DNA of 64,000 nucleotides from Engraulis encrasicolus. Lineage: Eukaryota; Chordata; Actinopteri; Clupeiformes; Engraulidae. Location: positions 17,184,664 through 17,248,663 of the forward strand of contig NC_085860.1 of NCBI RefSeq assembly GCF_034702125.1. The letters are read 5' to 3'. Below, piece by piece: positions 11,511-20,719 of the stretch. Position numbers and translations under genes: made by a program. The notes beneath the pieces are model-generated. The model worked only from the letters and a program-made list of their open reading frames with translations. It did no database searches and had not been told where the DNA came from. Numbering within the stretch: the stretch's first letter is position 1; each line of letters starts with the position of its first letter.

Positions 11511-12016
11511 TTTTTTGGTAAAACTCACTTGTTTACCACCACACATGCTTGACACCATCTAAAGCAGATTTGTTTATCTTGGTCTCAAGAGAGATGAACA
11601 GACCAAGGATATGGATCACTGGAACCATGTCGTGTGATCTGAAGAGACCAAGATAAACAAATTTACTTTAGATGGTGTCAAGCATGTGTGGTGGTAAACA
11701 AGTGAGTTTTACAAAAAAAAGTGTATCCTCTCCTTTCAATCCCTTTTCATTTCGAGACGATTTAAGCCAACACAGCCCCTTCTCTACTGGATTTTAATCT
11801 GGGGTGTACTCATTTTTGTGAGTAACTTATATGTTCAAACATTAATGGCTGTATTTTTTTCTGAGTGAACAAGACATTTAAGCGGTTAAATATGTTGTTA
11901 ACAGGTCACTAATAATTGTGTCGAAGTGAAATTTCAGTAATGCTTTCCTATGAAAATATATACTCACAAATCAGCAAAAACTATCAGGGGTGTACTCACT
12001 TTCATGATATACTGTA
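11511..12016 (+). mobile_element. Tc1-like transposon remnant containing an inverted duplication of transposase sequence
   Basis: Two 77-bp arms (11511-11587 and 11646-11720) are almost perfect inverted copies around a 58-base loop. The right arm, read on plus, translates as KINKFTLDGVKHVWW. This corresponds to the (F/L)DGVKHVW region of the Tc1 transposase DDE domain. About 80 bp further on is the recognisable Tc1 3' end: GGGGTGTACTCA at about 11800, AATGGCTGTATTTTT, then GGGGTGTACTCACTTTCAT and ATACTGTA at about 12016. Most of the transposase and the 5' end are gone. A second copy of the same transposase segment is at about 58060-58310. Confidence 0.75.
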
Positions 12017-12383
12017 CTTTCGTTATACTGGTAAATATTCGTTTATTACTTAGTAAATAAAGTTGGAAGTGGTCGCAAGACTCGTCGTTCACTCACAAAT
12101 TAATTGCATAACCATCAGCTGACTAGGGACAGTGATCAATTATACTTTTAATACTACTGACTTGACTGATTAGGTGTTTTTACTTGAAAATAGACAGAAA
12201 TAAGCTTTTTGAAAAATGTGGGGCCATCAATTGTGCCGTGTTGACATTGCTGTTGGACTGCTGCTGGAATTGATATTTTTTGTTGAGCATCTATCTCTAC
12301 ACGTGTTCATGTACAGTTTTGAAACCCTTTGTGTAAATTAACATTAAGCTGTAAATAGTCACAGATATAAAGACAATGCATTG

Positions 12384-12420
12384 AATGAGAAGTGTGCAAA
12401 AACTTTTGGCCAATACTGTA
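12384..12420 (+). mobile_element. possible Tc1-like 3' terminus
   Basis: TGCAAAAACTTTTGGCC followed by AATACTGTA resembles the 3' terminal repeat of fish Tc1-like elements. No other part is recognisable nearby, so this is a solo end at best. Confidence 0.35.
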
Positions 12421-12542
12421 TGTGTTAATTTGGTTTAAATTTACAATTTATAATGGTCATGATGTTCACAAGTATAATTTTGTTCCCAACCCCAATGATT
12501 ACAAATGATCTATTAAATTCCATGAATTTCTAATAAAAACAT

Positions 12543-12675
12543 TATTGACTTCTGCAACTCCCTCCTGGCAGGTCTACCTGCTCCTGCCAGGCTCTGCCAC
12601 CTGCTCACTCTAAGCATTCATAGTCAAGACTGTTCTCCATCATTGTTCCTCAGTAGTGGAATGTTCTCCCAGATA
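12543..12675 (+). pseudogene. LINE reverse transcriptase scrap
   Basis: Translation gives DFCNSLLAGLPAPA, matching the D-Y-C-N-S-L-L-A-G-L-P motif of L2/Rex-type ORF2, then jumps to a degraded tail (SSGMFS). It is a short, internally deleted fragment, independent of the copy at 8.6 kb. Confidence 0.65.
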
Positions 12676-12689
12676 GGCCAAGAGTATTA

Positions 12690-13260
12690 GCTCAAAAATA
12701 GGCCCAACCCGGAACAAATTAGTAACAAGCTGGATTTCTCAGATTATGTTCAGAATACCTTTAGGAACATCAACATACCAAAAGTCCCCGGGAATTCACC
12801 TTGGGCTTTCCGAGATATTCAAGATGGCGCCCAAATTACATGATATTAGTGTTAAATGCAATAACTTCTGAATGGGTGCATGGATTGTTACAAAATTTGG
12901 TGTGCTAACACTTTGTAATTACTAACTGATGTGATTTAATTTTGGAGGCCACCACTTTCAAGATGGCCGATATTCAAGATGGTCAACATGTTTGGTGGAA
13001 ATTCGTTCAACCTTTCGGAAATTATGACACAAATTTTGTGTGCTCTATAGTACTCTATACACTCTATAGTAGGTACATGATCTGCCAAAAATTTGGAGAC
13101 CAACGCCTTCAAGATGTTTTTGGTTCAAGGTCCCAGTGACTGAAATATTACAACACGGTATACACATAATACATATAGATATTGTTATGATAAGTAGTGG
13201 AGTCTGTTACGGGAGAAAAAGGCCATTGCCGTTACGGAGCAGACAAAAGCATCAGATATG
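12690..13260 (+). repeat. diverged repeat with multiple CAAGATGG(C) motifs
   Basis: The segment contains ATTCAAGATGGCGCCC (12817), TTTCAAGATGGCCGATATTC (12956) and CAAGATGGTCAACATG. It ends with AGTGGAGTCTGTTACGG and CCGTTACGGAGCAGACAAAAGC (about 13198-13250). The same end module recurs near 21155-21200 (plus) and 22905-22930 (minus), so this is one dispersed family. Coding potential is not supported. Confidence 0.6.
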
Positions 13261-13319
13261 CATATCTTAAGTCCTGAGTATACTATGGAGTGATAGAGGC
13301 CTTTATGCTTAGGAAATTA

Positions 13320-13820
13320 TGTAAGGGTTAACGTTCGGCGAGAAGGTCGCTACCGTGGAATAGCAGCACGACAGAGAGAATCTTTAGACCCAGACGCGGA
13401 GCGGAGGGGTCTTGTTCTCTCTGAAGTGCTGCTATTCCACGGTAGCGACCCGCTTATTATATGGATATACTTAAATGATTCACACATGGCGGGGACATTT
13501 CTTTAGGCCTATTTAATGTTAAGTTTATTATAGTTTTTCATGTCAAAAGATTGTTGCTGCGCAAAACAGTGCCGTTGTGGAACACCGCTAGGCAACAGCT
13601 AGGTAGCCAGGACAACAGGTGTTGTCTATCACAGCAGCTGATTAGAGTCTTGTTGAAAAGTCGCTTTAGCAGTGAAAAGTCTTGTTGCCATTGACAGCGG
13701 TCTGATATAGACCAACCCGTCCGTTATCGAAAAATAACAGACGTGCGAACGTTGGGGAGCCCCATTGAAATGAATGGAGCATTCGACCGATGACGTCACA
13801 CCATATAATAAGGATAATTA
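13320..13820. repeat. hairpin MITE with 25-bp perfect stem
   Basis: At 13345-13369 and 13426-13450 two 25-bp arms are exact reverse complements (GGTCGCTACCGTGGAATAGC plus five more bases). A 2-nt mismatch follows, then a further 9-bp helix (CAGAGAGAA with TTCTCTCTG) and AGACCC with GGGTCT near the loop. CTTATTATATGG (about 13451) and CCATATAATAAGG (about 13801) form a second inverted pair. The limits of the element are approximate. Confidence 0.6.
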
Positions 13821-13993
13821 ATATGCAATACAACATACATAGAGTATATTGACAAATACTTTATGATTAGTTTTAAAACAGCAAAATGGTAACATGGCTA
13901 CCTAATCACTTAATTTATTGATTGCTCAATATTTCTTTGTGGGTGTGGGCCTTTGTTCAAAACATGTCTGTCTGCCGTCCCTCACACACACAC

Positions 13994-14081
13994 ACTAGAG
14001 TGTGGTTCGGGCCGTTTTTTTTCTGTCCGAGCCCGGCCCTCAGCCGGCAGAAACGTGTTCGAATCCAACCCCAGCCCGAGA
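13994..14081. repeat. GTCCGAGCCCG-rich element interrupted by the gypsy insertion
   Basis: TAGAGTGTGGTTCGGGCC followed by GTCCGAGCCCGGCCC runs up to the gypsy target site and resumes after it at 19676 (GTCCGAGCCCGTCCGAAGCC). The gypsy element therefore landed inside an older repeat. A related but diverged block in the opposite sense lies at 23364-23456. The class is unassigned, possibly hAT. Confidence 0.5.
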
Positions 14082-14086
14082 CTAAT

Positions 14087-14816
14087 TGTGGTGTGTTAAG
14101 CCGGGCATACACTGTGTGATATTTTCACTCGTGGGTCTTAAGCTTCTGCTCAAACTGCACGATGGAATTTCACTGTTTAAAAGTTCACAGCTCACGACTC
14201 ACGTCCTCACACTACACGAGCCGACAGTCGGATGCGAGCCAAATGCTTCCACCGTACGACGCGACAGGCATGTTTCCCCGATCTGCAGAGGAGGGAACAT
14301 GCGCACCTGAGGTGGAGATGAGGTCGCGCTCAACAGCGAATCGCACGGCCCTATTCATTTGTGCATGTGAAATGTCAAATCGTGTCGTAGCACTGCTTTA
14401 ACTGTGCGATTTACGCACGAGCCACGACCAGAATTTCAAACCGTTTTGATTTTCTTGCGACCCTGCGATTGCACGGTCGTGAGGCGAAATCGCTTGTCGT
14501 TACCCCATGTACACTGCACGATGCAAGACTCACGATTGACCTGCGATTGAGCAAGAAATCAGCCCGACTCTCAAAAAGTCGTGCGAGTGCCAAATCGGGG
14601 CAAAATCGGGGCAAAAGTCGCAAAGTGTAAGCCCAGCTTTAGGAATCACACACACGAAAGTGTATCTCGTTTAGGAGCTTTAATGAAAACACATTCACCT
14701 CGCATGGACACATGTACAAGAATGATTGCCTCGCTGTCATTCTACTCTAGTTATGATCTCGCGTGTGTCACTATCTTAATCTCGCGATAGGTTACTATTA
14801 TTCTCAGAACACTACA
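14087..14816 (-). repeat. 3' LTR of the gypsy element, split by a MITE
   Basis: LTR sequence occupies 14087-14098 and 14642-14816 (187 bp in total). It begins TGTAGTGTTCTGAG on the minus strand and ends in CA next to the target duplication. Compared with the 5' LTR it shows about 16 differences including single-base indels. The interruption at 14099-14638 is a separate transposon. Confidence 0.9.
14099..14638. mobile_element. 540-bp MITE inserted in the gypsy 3' LTR, TTA target duplication
   Basis: Terminal inverted repeats are AGCCGGGCATACAC (left) and AGCTGGGCTTACAC (right end read inward). TTA is duplicated at 14096-14098 and 14639-14641, and the unoccupied sequence is seen in the 5' LTR at 19494-19500. 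A 3-bp T(T/A)A duplication is typical of PIF/Harbinger; the superfamily is an inference. The interior is CpG-rich with repeated CACGA and TGCGATT motifs. There is no transposase. Confidence 0.8.
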
Positions 14817-14832
14817 TCTTCCCTCTTTTTAA
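14817..14832 (-). other. polypurine tract of the gypsy element
   Basis: On the minus strand AAAAAGAGGGAAGA immediately precedes the 3' LTR. It serves as primer for plus-strand DNA synthesis (established for LTR elements). A near copy (AAAAAGAGGGAAGGG) lies about 165 bp upstream at 14984-14998. Confidence 0.8.
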
Positions 14833-15044
14833 TAATGAAATTCCTGGAGGTAGAATTAAAGAAAAATCATATCTACATCACTGTAGCTGTACTGTATTAA
14901 CTCAACTTAAGTGTTCTTTCTTTTTCCTAGATCAGAATGAAAAAATAAACATCTGTTTAGACTAAACTTAAAAGTAGTTCACCCTTCCCTCTTTTTAAAC
15001 AACAAAATCATTTTTTTTTTTTTTTTTTTAAGCAAAGTTAGAGT

Positions 15045-18000
15045 TCAGGAAGACATCACATAGTCCTTCTGCCACGCAGGTGGGGACCTGACACGAGTAG
15101 ACTTCACAGGAACATCAGGTGACGGTTCTGCTGTCACGGGCTCTGGATCTATGGAAGGGGAGGAATGGGTTAGTGTGGTATTGGTGATTGGGACAGACTC
15201 AGCCGGTGTGGTGACTAGAGTCGGACTGGAGGGGGCGCTGAGACTGACATCACCGTCGAACTCCTTGACATGAGCGGCGTTTCTCATTTTGGGTGGGTTG
15301 TTGGGTTGTTGGATGATGACTGCATTTCCTTGTTTACTGATGACTTCATATGGCTGTGAATCGAAGTTGGAGTCTAGCTTGTTTGACTTGTGTAGGTTCT
15401 TGCAAAGAACGGTGTCTCGTTGTTGTATTTCCTGATCCTTGGCTCCCCTTCTCTGATCCGCAGCAATGTTGCGTTTCAACTTGTGCAGAGCGTCCTTGTC
15501 ATGAATTTCCTCTGAAGCAGCGGCATGGGGTTCATCACCGTCAGCAGGCATACCGGTGAAGCTTGGCAGTTTGTCACGGAGCTCTCTGTTCATCAACAGC
15601 TTTGCCGGGGTTACTCCTGTGACTGTATGGGGAGTGGTCCGGTAGTGGAACAGAAAACTTTTCAGTGCAACTTTCCAATCTTTGTTTTCAATCTTGGCAA
15701 TTTTGACTGATTTCAGAATTGTTCTGTTAAACCTTTCCACTTCTCCGTTCGACTGAGGCCAATATGGTACTCCCTTCAGCTGCGTGATGCCATGTGTGGT
15801 AAGGTAATCATGGAACTCTCTGGACGCAAACGGTTGTCCATTGTCGCTTCTCAGATACTTGGGATAGCCATGAATTTGGAACATCATTTCGAGAGCATTA
15901 ATCACATTGGTTGCATTTGTGACTTTCATGTAGGCAACTTCGGGCCACCTGGAGTAGTAGTCGACTACGGCAAGCACGTAGTTACCTTCAGAGATGCTCA
16001 GCAGGTCAATTGCAAGGTAAGTCCAGGGTTGGTCTGGCAATGGCGTGCGCTCTAGCTCTTCTGGTGGAGCGTTCTTGCCACTTACTTCACATGGGTAGCA
16101 TTTCTTAACTTTCTTTTCGACCATTTTGTCAAGTTCAGGCCACCAGACTTTTGTTCGCAGTCGTTTCTTTGTTTTCCCGATTCCTTGATGTCCTTCATGT
16201 CCTAACCGTAGCACATGCTTTTGCAGGGCTTCGGGAATCACGATCCTGTGTCCTCGCATGACCAGCTGTCCAGCCGTCCAAAGTTCATCTTTGACCGCCT
16301 GGTATACTGTGCCTTTAAAGCAGGTCCAGCCATTTTTCTGTATGGCTTGACGTAGCTTGGAGATGGTCGGATCGTCCTTTGAAGCCTGCTCGAGCTCACG
16401 GGGGGTTAGAGCATGAGGTACGGAATCTTTGATGATGCTGTAGATGTACTCATCGGCCTCCCTCTCCTCAGCTTCATCGCGATGACCAACGGGTTGACGA
16501 CTCAGGGGGTCGGCCTTGTTGGTTTTGCCGGGAATGTGGAGGACTTGGTAGGTAAACTGTTGCAGGTACAGCAACCACCGTTCCACTCTGGCTGATGGGG
16601 GTATTGAGTTGGGTGAGAGCACTTTCACAAGCGCCTTGTGATCGGTGAGGATCTTGAACTCACATCCGATGAGGTACAAACTGAATTTTCGACAGGCCCA
16701 GAATACTCCGAGAGCTTCTCTTTCGAACTGAGAGTAGCGTGACTCAGTAGGTGTGAGCTTCCTGCTGGCGTAGTAGACAGGCTTCCAGACTCCGTCTGTC
16801 TGTTGTTGCTCTAAGATGGCGCCTACGCCGATTGGGGAAGCGTCACAGGTAATTCTGGTTGGTCTGCCAACTGAGTAGTAGGCCATGACGGGGGCGTCGA
16901 TCAAAGCGATCTTGAGCTGGTCAAACGCACGCTGTTCTTCCTTCTCCCATTTCCACTCAGCATCGTGCTTTGTGAGTTCCCAGAGAGGCGCAGTTATTGT
17001 GGCGAACTGTGGGACGAACTTTGCACAGAACTGGGCCAATCCGAGGAAACTACGCATTTGTGACGCGTCAGTTGGTGGGGGAGCATGCGTGATGGCTTTG
17101 ACCTTTTCATCTGACACCTTTAGGCCGTCTTGTGACAGGACGTGGCCCATGTACTTGATGGATGTCAGTTTGATCTGGCATTTCTTCTCATTGACTGTCA
17201 GTCCTCTTTCAGCTAGCCGTTGCACCACGGTAGCCAGCCTTGCGTCATGTTCAGCTTCTGTGCTGCCAACAACGACTATGTCGTCAGACATGTTGTACGC
17301 ACCTGGACAGTCTTTGATAACTTGGCTGATTATCTGTTGGAATTTTTCCGAGGCCATGTTCACTCCGAACAGGAGCCTTTTGTATCTGTAGAGTCCTCCT
17401 GGCGCAGCGAAAGTTGTGATTTCTCTGGAGTCGGGGTGGAGCTCTACTTGATGATACGCCATGTTGAGGTCAATTTTGGAAAAGTATTTCCCTCCGGCCA
17501 TTTCCTGGATGGTTTCGTCGATGGTAGGCACCGGATGACGCTCACGGACGATGGCCACGTTGGCTCTTCGCATGTCAACGCAGATTCGCACATCTCCATG
17601 TTTGCGGTCATTTTCTGGTCTTTTCTCCACAGTGACTAGTGGATTCACCCAGTGAGCCGGTTCGGACACTCGCTCGATGACGTCTAGCTCCACTAGCTCT
17701 TGTAGCTTTCCGATGACGCGCTTCCGTCGGTTGAATGAAATTCGTCGCACTGGCTGAATGACTGGAGTGACGTCAGGATCAATTTTCAGTCTGAGCTGGT
17801 AGTTTTTGAGTTTCCCCAGCCCAGTGAAGACTTTTGGGAACTGTGTGCGTAGACTTGACCATACGTCGGCTCCAGAACAGCTCAGGATGTTCGCGTCGAT
17901 GCCAACTCTCAGCAGTCCTAGGTGTTTGCTGGTTCTGCTGCTTAGGAGTGGTGCTTGTGCTTGTGGCACCACGAAGAATGAAGCAGTGGCACGCCGTGTT

Positions 18001-19181
18001 GTGTTTGGGACTTCAACTTCAAGTGTGCATTTGCCTGAGAGCGTGAGGGCTTGTTTACTGGCATAAGAATACAGTTTGGTAGAGGACGGCTGTAGACTGA
18101 CTTGGGGCCTGGCCTTCTGTAATCTTTTAAAATCATGCACTGACAGCGTGTTGTGGTGAGCACCAGAGTCTATCACCATAGGTAAGGTGAAACCGTTCAG
18201 GTGCAGGTCTAGGGTGTCATCTGCTGTAGATAACCTGAATAGGTAGAGATCTTCGGCATCACTCTGTGAGTCATTGCTTTCTCCTTCTTCTAACCTATGT
18301 TGACCTTTTGTTTTTCGACCTTTGCTTTGCTTTGGATCATCCCTGCTGCGACCTGAGGCTCTGCTGTGACCCTGTGAGCCCGGCTTGTCATGTTGGTTTG
18401 ACTTGCTCTTGTCTTTGTGGAAGCAGAGATCATCAAAATGACCCTTTTTGCCACAGTGGCTGCACTTGTGGTTCTTGGATCGGATGCATTCGCGACCTAT
18501 GTGTCCTTGTGCACCACATTTGTAGCACCCTGACTGTGATGGTGACTTGGGCTTTGGTTTGGGCCTTGCTCTGCCAGAGACATGGTTTGTGTTGGATGGA
18601 GGGCTGAGAATTAGTGCATCTTTGTGGTGGTATGAGCCAATTACTTGGATAAGGCGATCCAGTGTGAGATTATCTTCTCTGTATAATTTGGCTTTTAATT
18701 CAGAATCTTTAATGTGCAGTAGTACTTTATCTCTGACATGGTTATCAGCTTCAGCATTGAAGTTGCATGTTTTCACTAGTACTTTGAGGCGAGTGATGAA
18801 ATTATTTATTGTTTCACCAGCATTGGGCTCTGTTTCCCAGAATTTTGTACGGGATTTTGGAATGTTCTCCCTTAATGCCATCGTGTTGTCGAAGATTCCG
18901 ATGGCTACTTGAAATACATCTCGTGCAGCTCGCTGATCATTCGCGAGTTGGTGGGCTTTCTGCTCGTCAGTGAAATTTTTCCATATCTCACGCAGTCCCT
19001 CTCCCCCAGTTAACAATAAAACAGCTCGCTTTTGTGCTGCATTCACAACTCCTGATGCTATGATATATATTTCAAGTTCACTCTTCCACATTTCCCATCG
19101 TTGATGTAAAGTTTCAGGCTCGCCAACTGTGTCCAACGGCTTCGGTGGTGTGAGACCACCCAGTGCAACAGCATTGGCCAT
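15045..19181 (-). CDS. gypsy gag-pol polyprotein, intact, 1378 aa
   Basis: One open frame from the ATG at 19181 to the stop at 15045 encodes capsid-like Gag and all pol enzymes. Two zinc knuckles follow the gag region: CYKCGAQGHIGREC (219-232) and CSHCGKKGHFDDLC (240-253). The aspartic protease has V-I-D-S-G-A (336-341). The reverse transcriptase has K-I-D-L (catalytic D571) and N-M-S-D-D (D633, D634); the usual Tyr of YxDD is replaced, as in mag-type elements. RNase H has T-C-D-A-S (D780) and T-D-H-K (D847). The integrase has an H995/H998...C1028/C1031 zinc finger and D1059, D1113 and E1149, spaced as DD35E. A Ser/Pro/Thr-rich tail follows. All catalytic residues I can check are present, so the protein could be active. 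No envelope gene is present. Other-strand frames here are shadows. Confidence 0.97.
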   Translation of the reverse strand: MANAVALGGLTPPKPLDTVGEPETLHQRWEMWKSELEIYIIASGVVNAAQKRAVLLLTGGEGLREIWKNFTDEQKAHQLANDQRAARDVFQVAIGIFDNTMALRENIPKSRTKFWETEPNAGETINNFITRLKVLVKTCNFNAEADNHVRDKVLLHIKDSELKAKLYREDNLTLDRLIQVIGSYHHKDALILSPPSNTNHVSGRARPKPKPKSPSQSGCYKCGAQGHIGRECIRSKNHKCSHCGKKGHFDDLCFHKDKSKSNQHDKPGSQGHSRASGRSRDDPKQSKGRKTKGQHRLEEGESNDSQSDAEDLYLFRLSTADDTLDLHLNGFTLPMVIDSGAHHNTLSVHDFKRLQKARPQVSLQPSSTKLYSYASKQALTLSGKCTLEVEVPNTTRRATASFFVVPQAQAPLLSSRTSKHLGLLRVGIDANILSCSGADVWSSLRTQFPKVFTGLGKLKNYQLRLKIDPDVTPVIQPVRRISFNRRKRVIGKLQELVELDVIERVSEPAHWVNPLVTVEKRPENDRKHGDVRICVDMRRANVAIVRERHPVPTIDETIQEMAGGKYFSKIDLNMAYHQVELHPDSREITTFAAPGGLYRYKRLLFGVNMASEKFQQIISQVIKDCPGAYNMSDDIVVVGSTEAEHDARLATVVQRLAERGLTVNEKKCQIKLTSIKYMGHVLSQDGLKVSDEKVKAITHAPPPTDASQMRSFLGLAQFCAKFVPQFATITAPLWELTKHDAEWKWEKEEQRAFDQLKIALIDAPVMAYYSVGRPTRITCDASPIGVGAILEQQQTDGVWKPVYYASRKLTPTESRYSQFEREALGVFWACRKFSLYLIGCEFKILTDHKALVKVLSPNSIPPSARVERWLLYLQQFTYQVLHIPGKTNKADPLSRQPVGHRDEAEEREADEYIYSIIKDSVPHALTPRELEQASKDDPTISKLRQAIQKNGWTCFKGTVYQAVKDELWTAGQLVMRGHRIVIPEALQKHVLRLGHEGHQGIGKTKKRLRTKVWWPELDKMVEKKVKKCYPCEVSGKNAPPEELERTPLPDQPWTYLAIDLLSISEGNYVLAVVDYYSRWPEVAYMKVTNATNVINALEMMFQIHGYPKYLRSDNGQPFASREFHDYLTTHGITQLKGVPYWPQSNGEVERFNRTILKSVKIAKIENKDWKVALKSFLFHYRTTPHTVTGVTPAKLLMNRELRDKLPSFTGMPADGDEPHAAASEEIHDKDALHKLKRNIAADQRRGAKDQEIQQRDTVLCKNLHKSNKLDSNFDSQPYEVISKQGNAVIIQQPNNPPKMRNAAHVKEFDGDVSLSAPSSPTLVTTPAESVPITNTTLTHSSPSIDPEPVTAEPSPDVPVKSTRVRSPPAWQKDYVMSS

Positions 19182-19468
19182 CTTTACTTTCGGTTTTAAA
19201 CAGGTCTTCTAACAGGTTTTTCTAGGCAGTAATTCTGGCATATGCACGCTCAATTTTGGTTATTAAACGTTTTGGCATCACACAGAAAACTTTTTTTTTT
19301 CACTTCCCTGAAAGAGTGTCGTCGAATTTTCCAGTGAAGATCCGGAATCGTAGCTCCGACGTTAGTTGCAATGTTGCGAGGTCGTGACTTGCAGATTTCT
19401 TTTTTTCTGCTCCGGGTCCGTTAACAGCTTCGAGGGCTTTTCATTCCGTCCGTCTATGCTGTCGGGGA

Positions 19469-19482
19469 CATCCTCGTCGCCA
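19469..19482 (-). other. primer binding site, tRNA-Ser(GCU)
   Basis: On the minus strand TGGCGACGAGGATG begins 2 nt inside the 5' LTR. It is complementary to CCA plus the 3' acceptor end of vertebrate tRNA-Ser(GCU), over 14 bases as I recall that tRNA. It primes minus-strand DNA synthesis. Confidence 0.8.
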
Positions 19483-19484
19483 GT

Positions 19485-19670
19485 TGTGGTGTGTTAGGAA
19501 TCAAACACACGAAAGTATATCTGTTTATGGAGCTTTAATGAAACACATTCACCTCGCGTGGACACATGTACAATAATAATTACCTCGCTATCATTCTACT
19601 CTACTTATGATCTCGCGTGTGTCACTATCTTAATCTCGCGATAGGTTAATCTTATTCTAAGAACTCTACA
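19485..19670 (-). repeat. 5' LTR of the gypsy element
   Basis: A 186-bp LTR beginning TGTAGAGTTCTTAG and ending ...CACCACA on the minus strand. It aligns end to end with the split 3' LTR. The flanking CTAAT duplication is at 19671-19675. The leader between the primer site and the gag ATG is 287 nt. Confidence 0.93.
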
Positions 19671-19876
19671 CTAATTAAAATGTTTGTGTCCGAGCCCGTC
19701 CGAAGCCCGAGACCACTGTCATAACAACAGAACCATGTGCGCAAGCAACATTTTCTATGTGGGCTCCATATTCAATATAACACGTGATAAATAGCCAGGA
19801 TAGGCAAAGACGTTACGATGAGGCAATTTGCAGTAGCCTAATTTAGTTACACGCGCATAGTAAGTAAACGCACACG

Positions 19877-19878
<2 letters not shown>

Positions 19879-19943
<65 letters not shown>
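19879..19943. repeat. (CA)n microsatellite
   Basis: An uninterrupted CA run of about 65 bp. Translations across it are not genes. Confidence 0.97.
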
Positions 19944-19946
<3 letters not shown>

Positions 19947-20719
19947 ACGGCGCACCTTATGTTTCTTTCGGTTAGACTAACCAGAGATGTTGGGTGCGGT
20001 GATCGAATGCATGGGAGGGGCGTGAGAGGATAAGAAAGGCGAAAACTAACAAATAAGTTTTGGATGCAGTCAGCGTGGCTACCGGAGCATCTGTTATACT
20101 GCTGGTGCAAATAAATCCGCGCCAGTCCCGTGAAGCTGCCGCTGTCGTTAAGAAGGATAGGCTATAAGTTAACCCCGAAGAACAGTAGCCTGTTCGGCCC
20201 TCCCAGAGAATGCAATTTCCCCTTATCTCCATGCGGTCAATATAATATCAGGAAAGGTTGCACGCGCATAGTTACAACTTACAACTGTACAGTAAAAGTG
20301 ACAACAATTAAGATCCTATGTGAAGGACATGACATGTCACAGTGGACAAAATAGTAACAGGAAACCTCTTCGCCCCTACCTTACTCCACATAGCGTGTGC
20401 GTCATCTTAGTTATCCACATTATGCTCCTTGCTAGCCCATGCTTCGAATGTAATCCTTGGCGAATAATACAGTGACAAACTTTGTCATTTTATGTTCAAC
20501 CTTCAAAGACAGTCTTGAAGGCATACTAAAACATGGCCTACACTACAACAAAAGACCACGCGTTAACTGACAACTGTTGATTTGGCGCTTATTAAGAAAG
20601 CAAGTTGACTCGGCATCCTTGCTCAGCTGACTCTGAGTGAGCGTCCAAATGTTGGTAACTGGCGCGTGCATACAGCCAATAATAACTAGTCTAATAGCTT
20701 AGCTTCAAAATATAAAGGA
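19944..20719. other. unassigned sequence
   Basis: No gene, terminal repeat or recognisable transposon end was seen. Short reading frames overlap the microsatellite and have no family features. Confidence 0.35.

Larger units (their letters stand above)
14082..19675 (-). mobile_element. complete Ty3/gypsy LTR retrotransposon (mag-like), minus strand, including target duplications
   Basis: The target duplication CTAAT is present at 14082-14086 and 19671-19675. Between the copies lie both LTRs (TG...CA), a primer binding site matching tRNA-Ser(GCU), an open gag-pol frame and a polypurine tract. Element length is 5584 bp, or about 5041 bp without the MITE in the 3' LTR. The LTRs differ by roughly 9 percent by eye, yet the 1378-codon frame is uninterrupted. 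The single fused gag-pol frame, two CCHC knuckles, N-M-S-D-D reverse transcriptase motif and Ser-tRNA primer fit the mag lineage. The lineage call is by motif only. Confidence 0.93.

Noticed and set aside
15350..18912. plus-strand frames of 60-168 codons under gag-pol
   Set aside because: Antisense shadows of the gypsy polyprotein, with no recognisable features.
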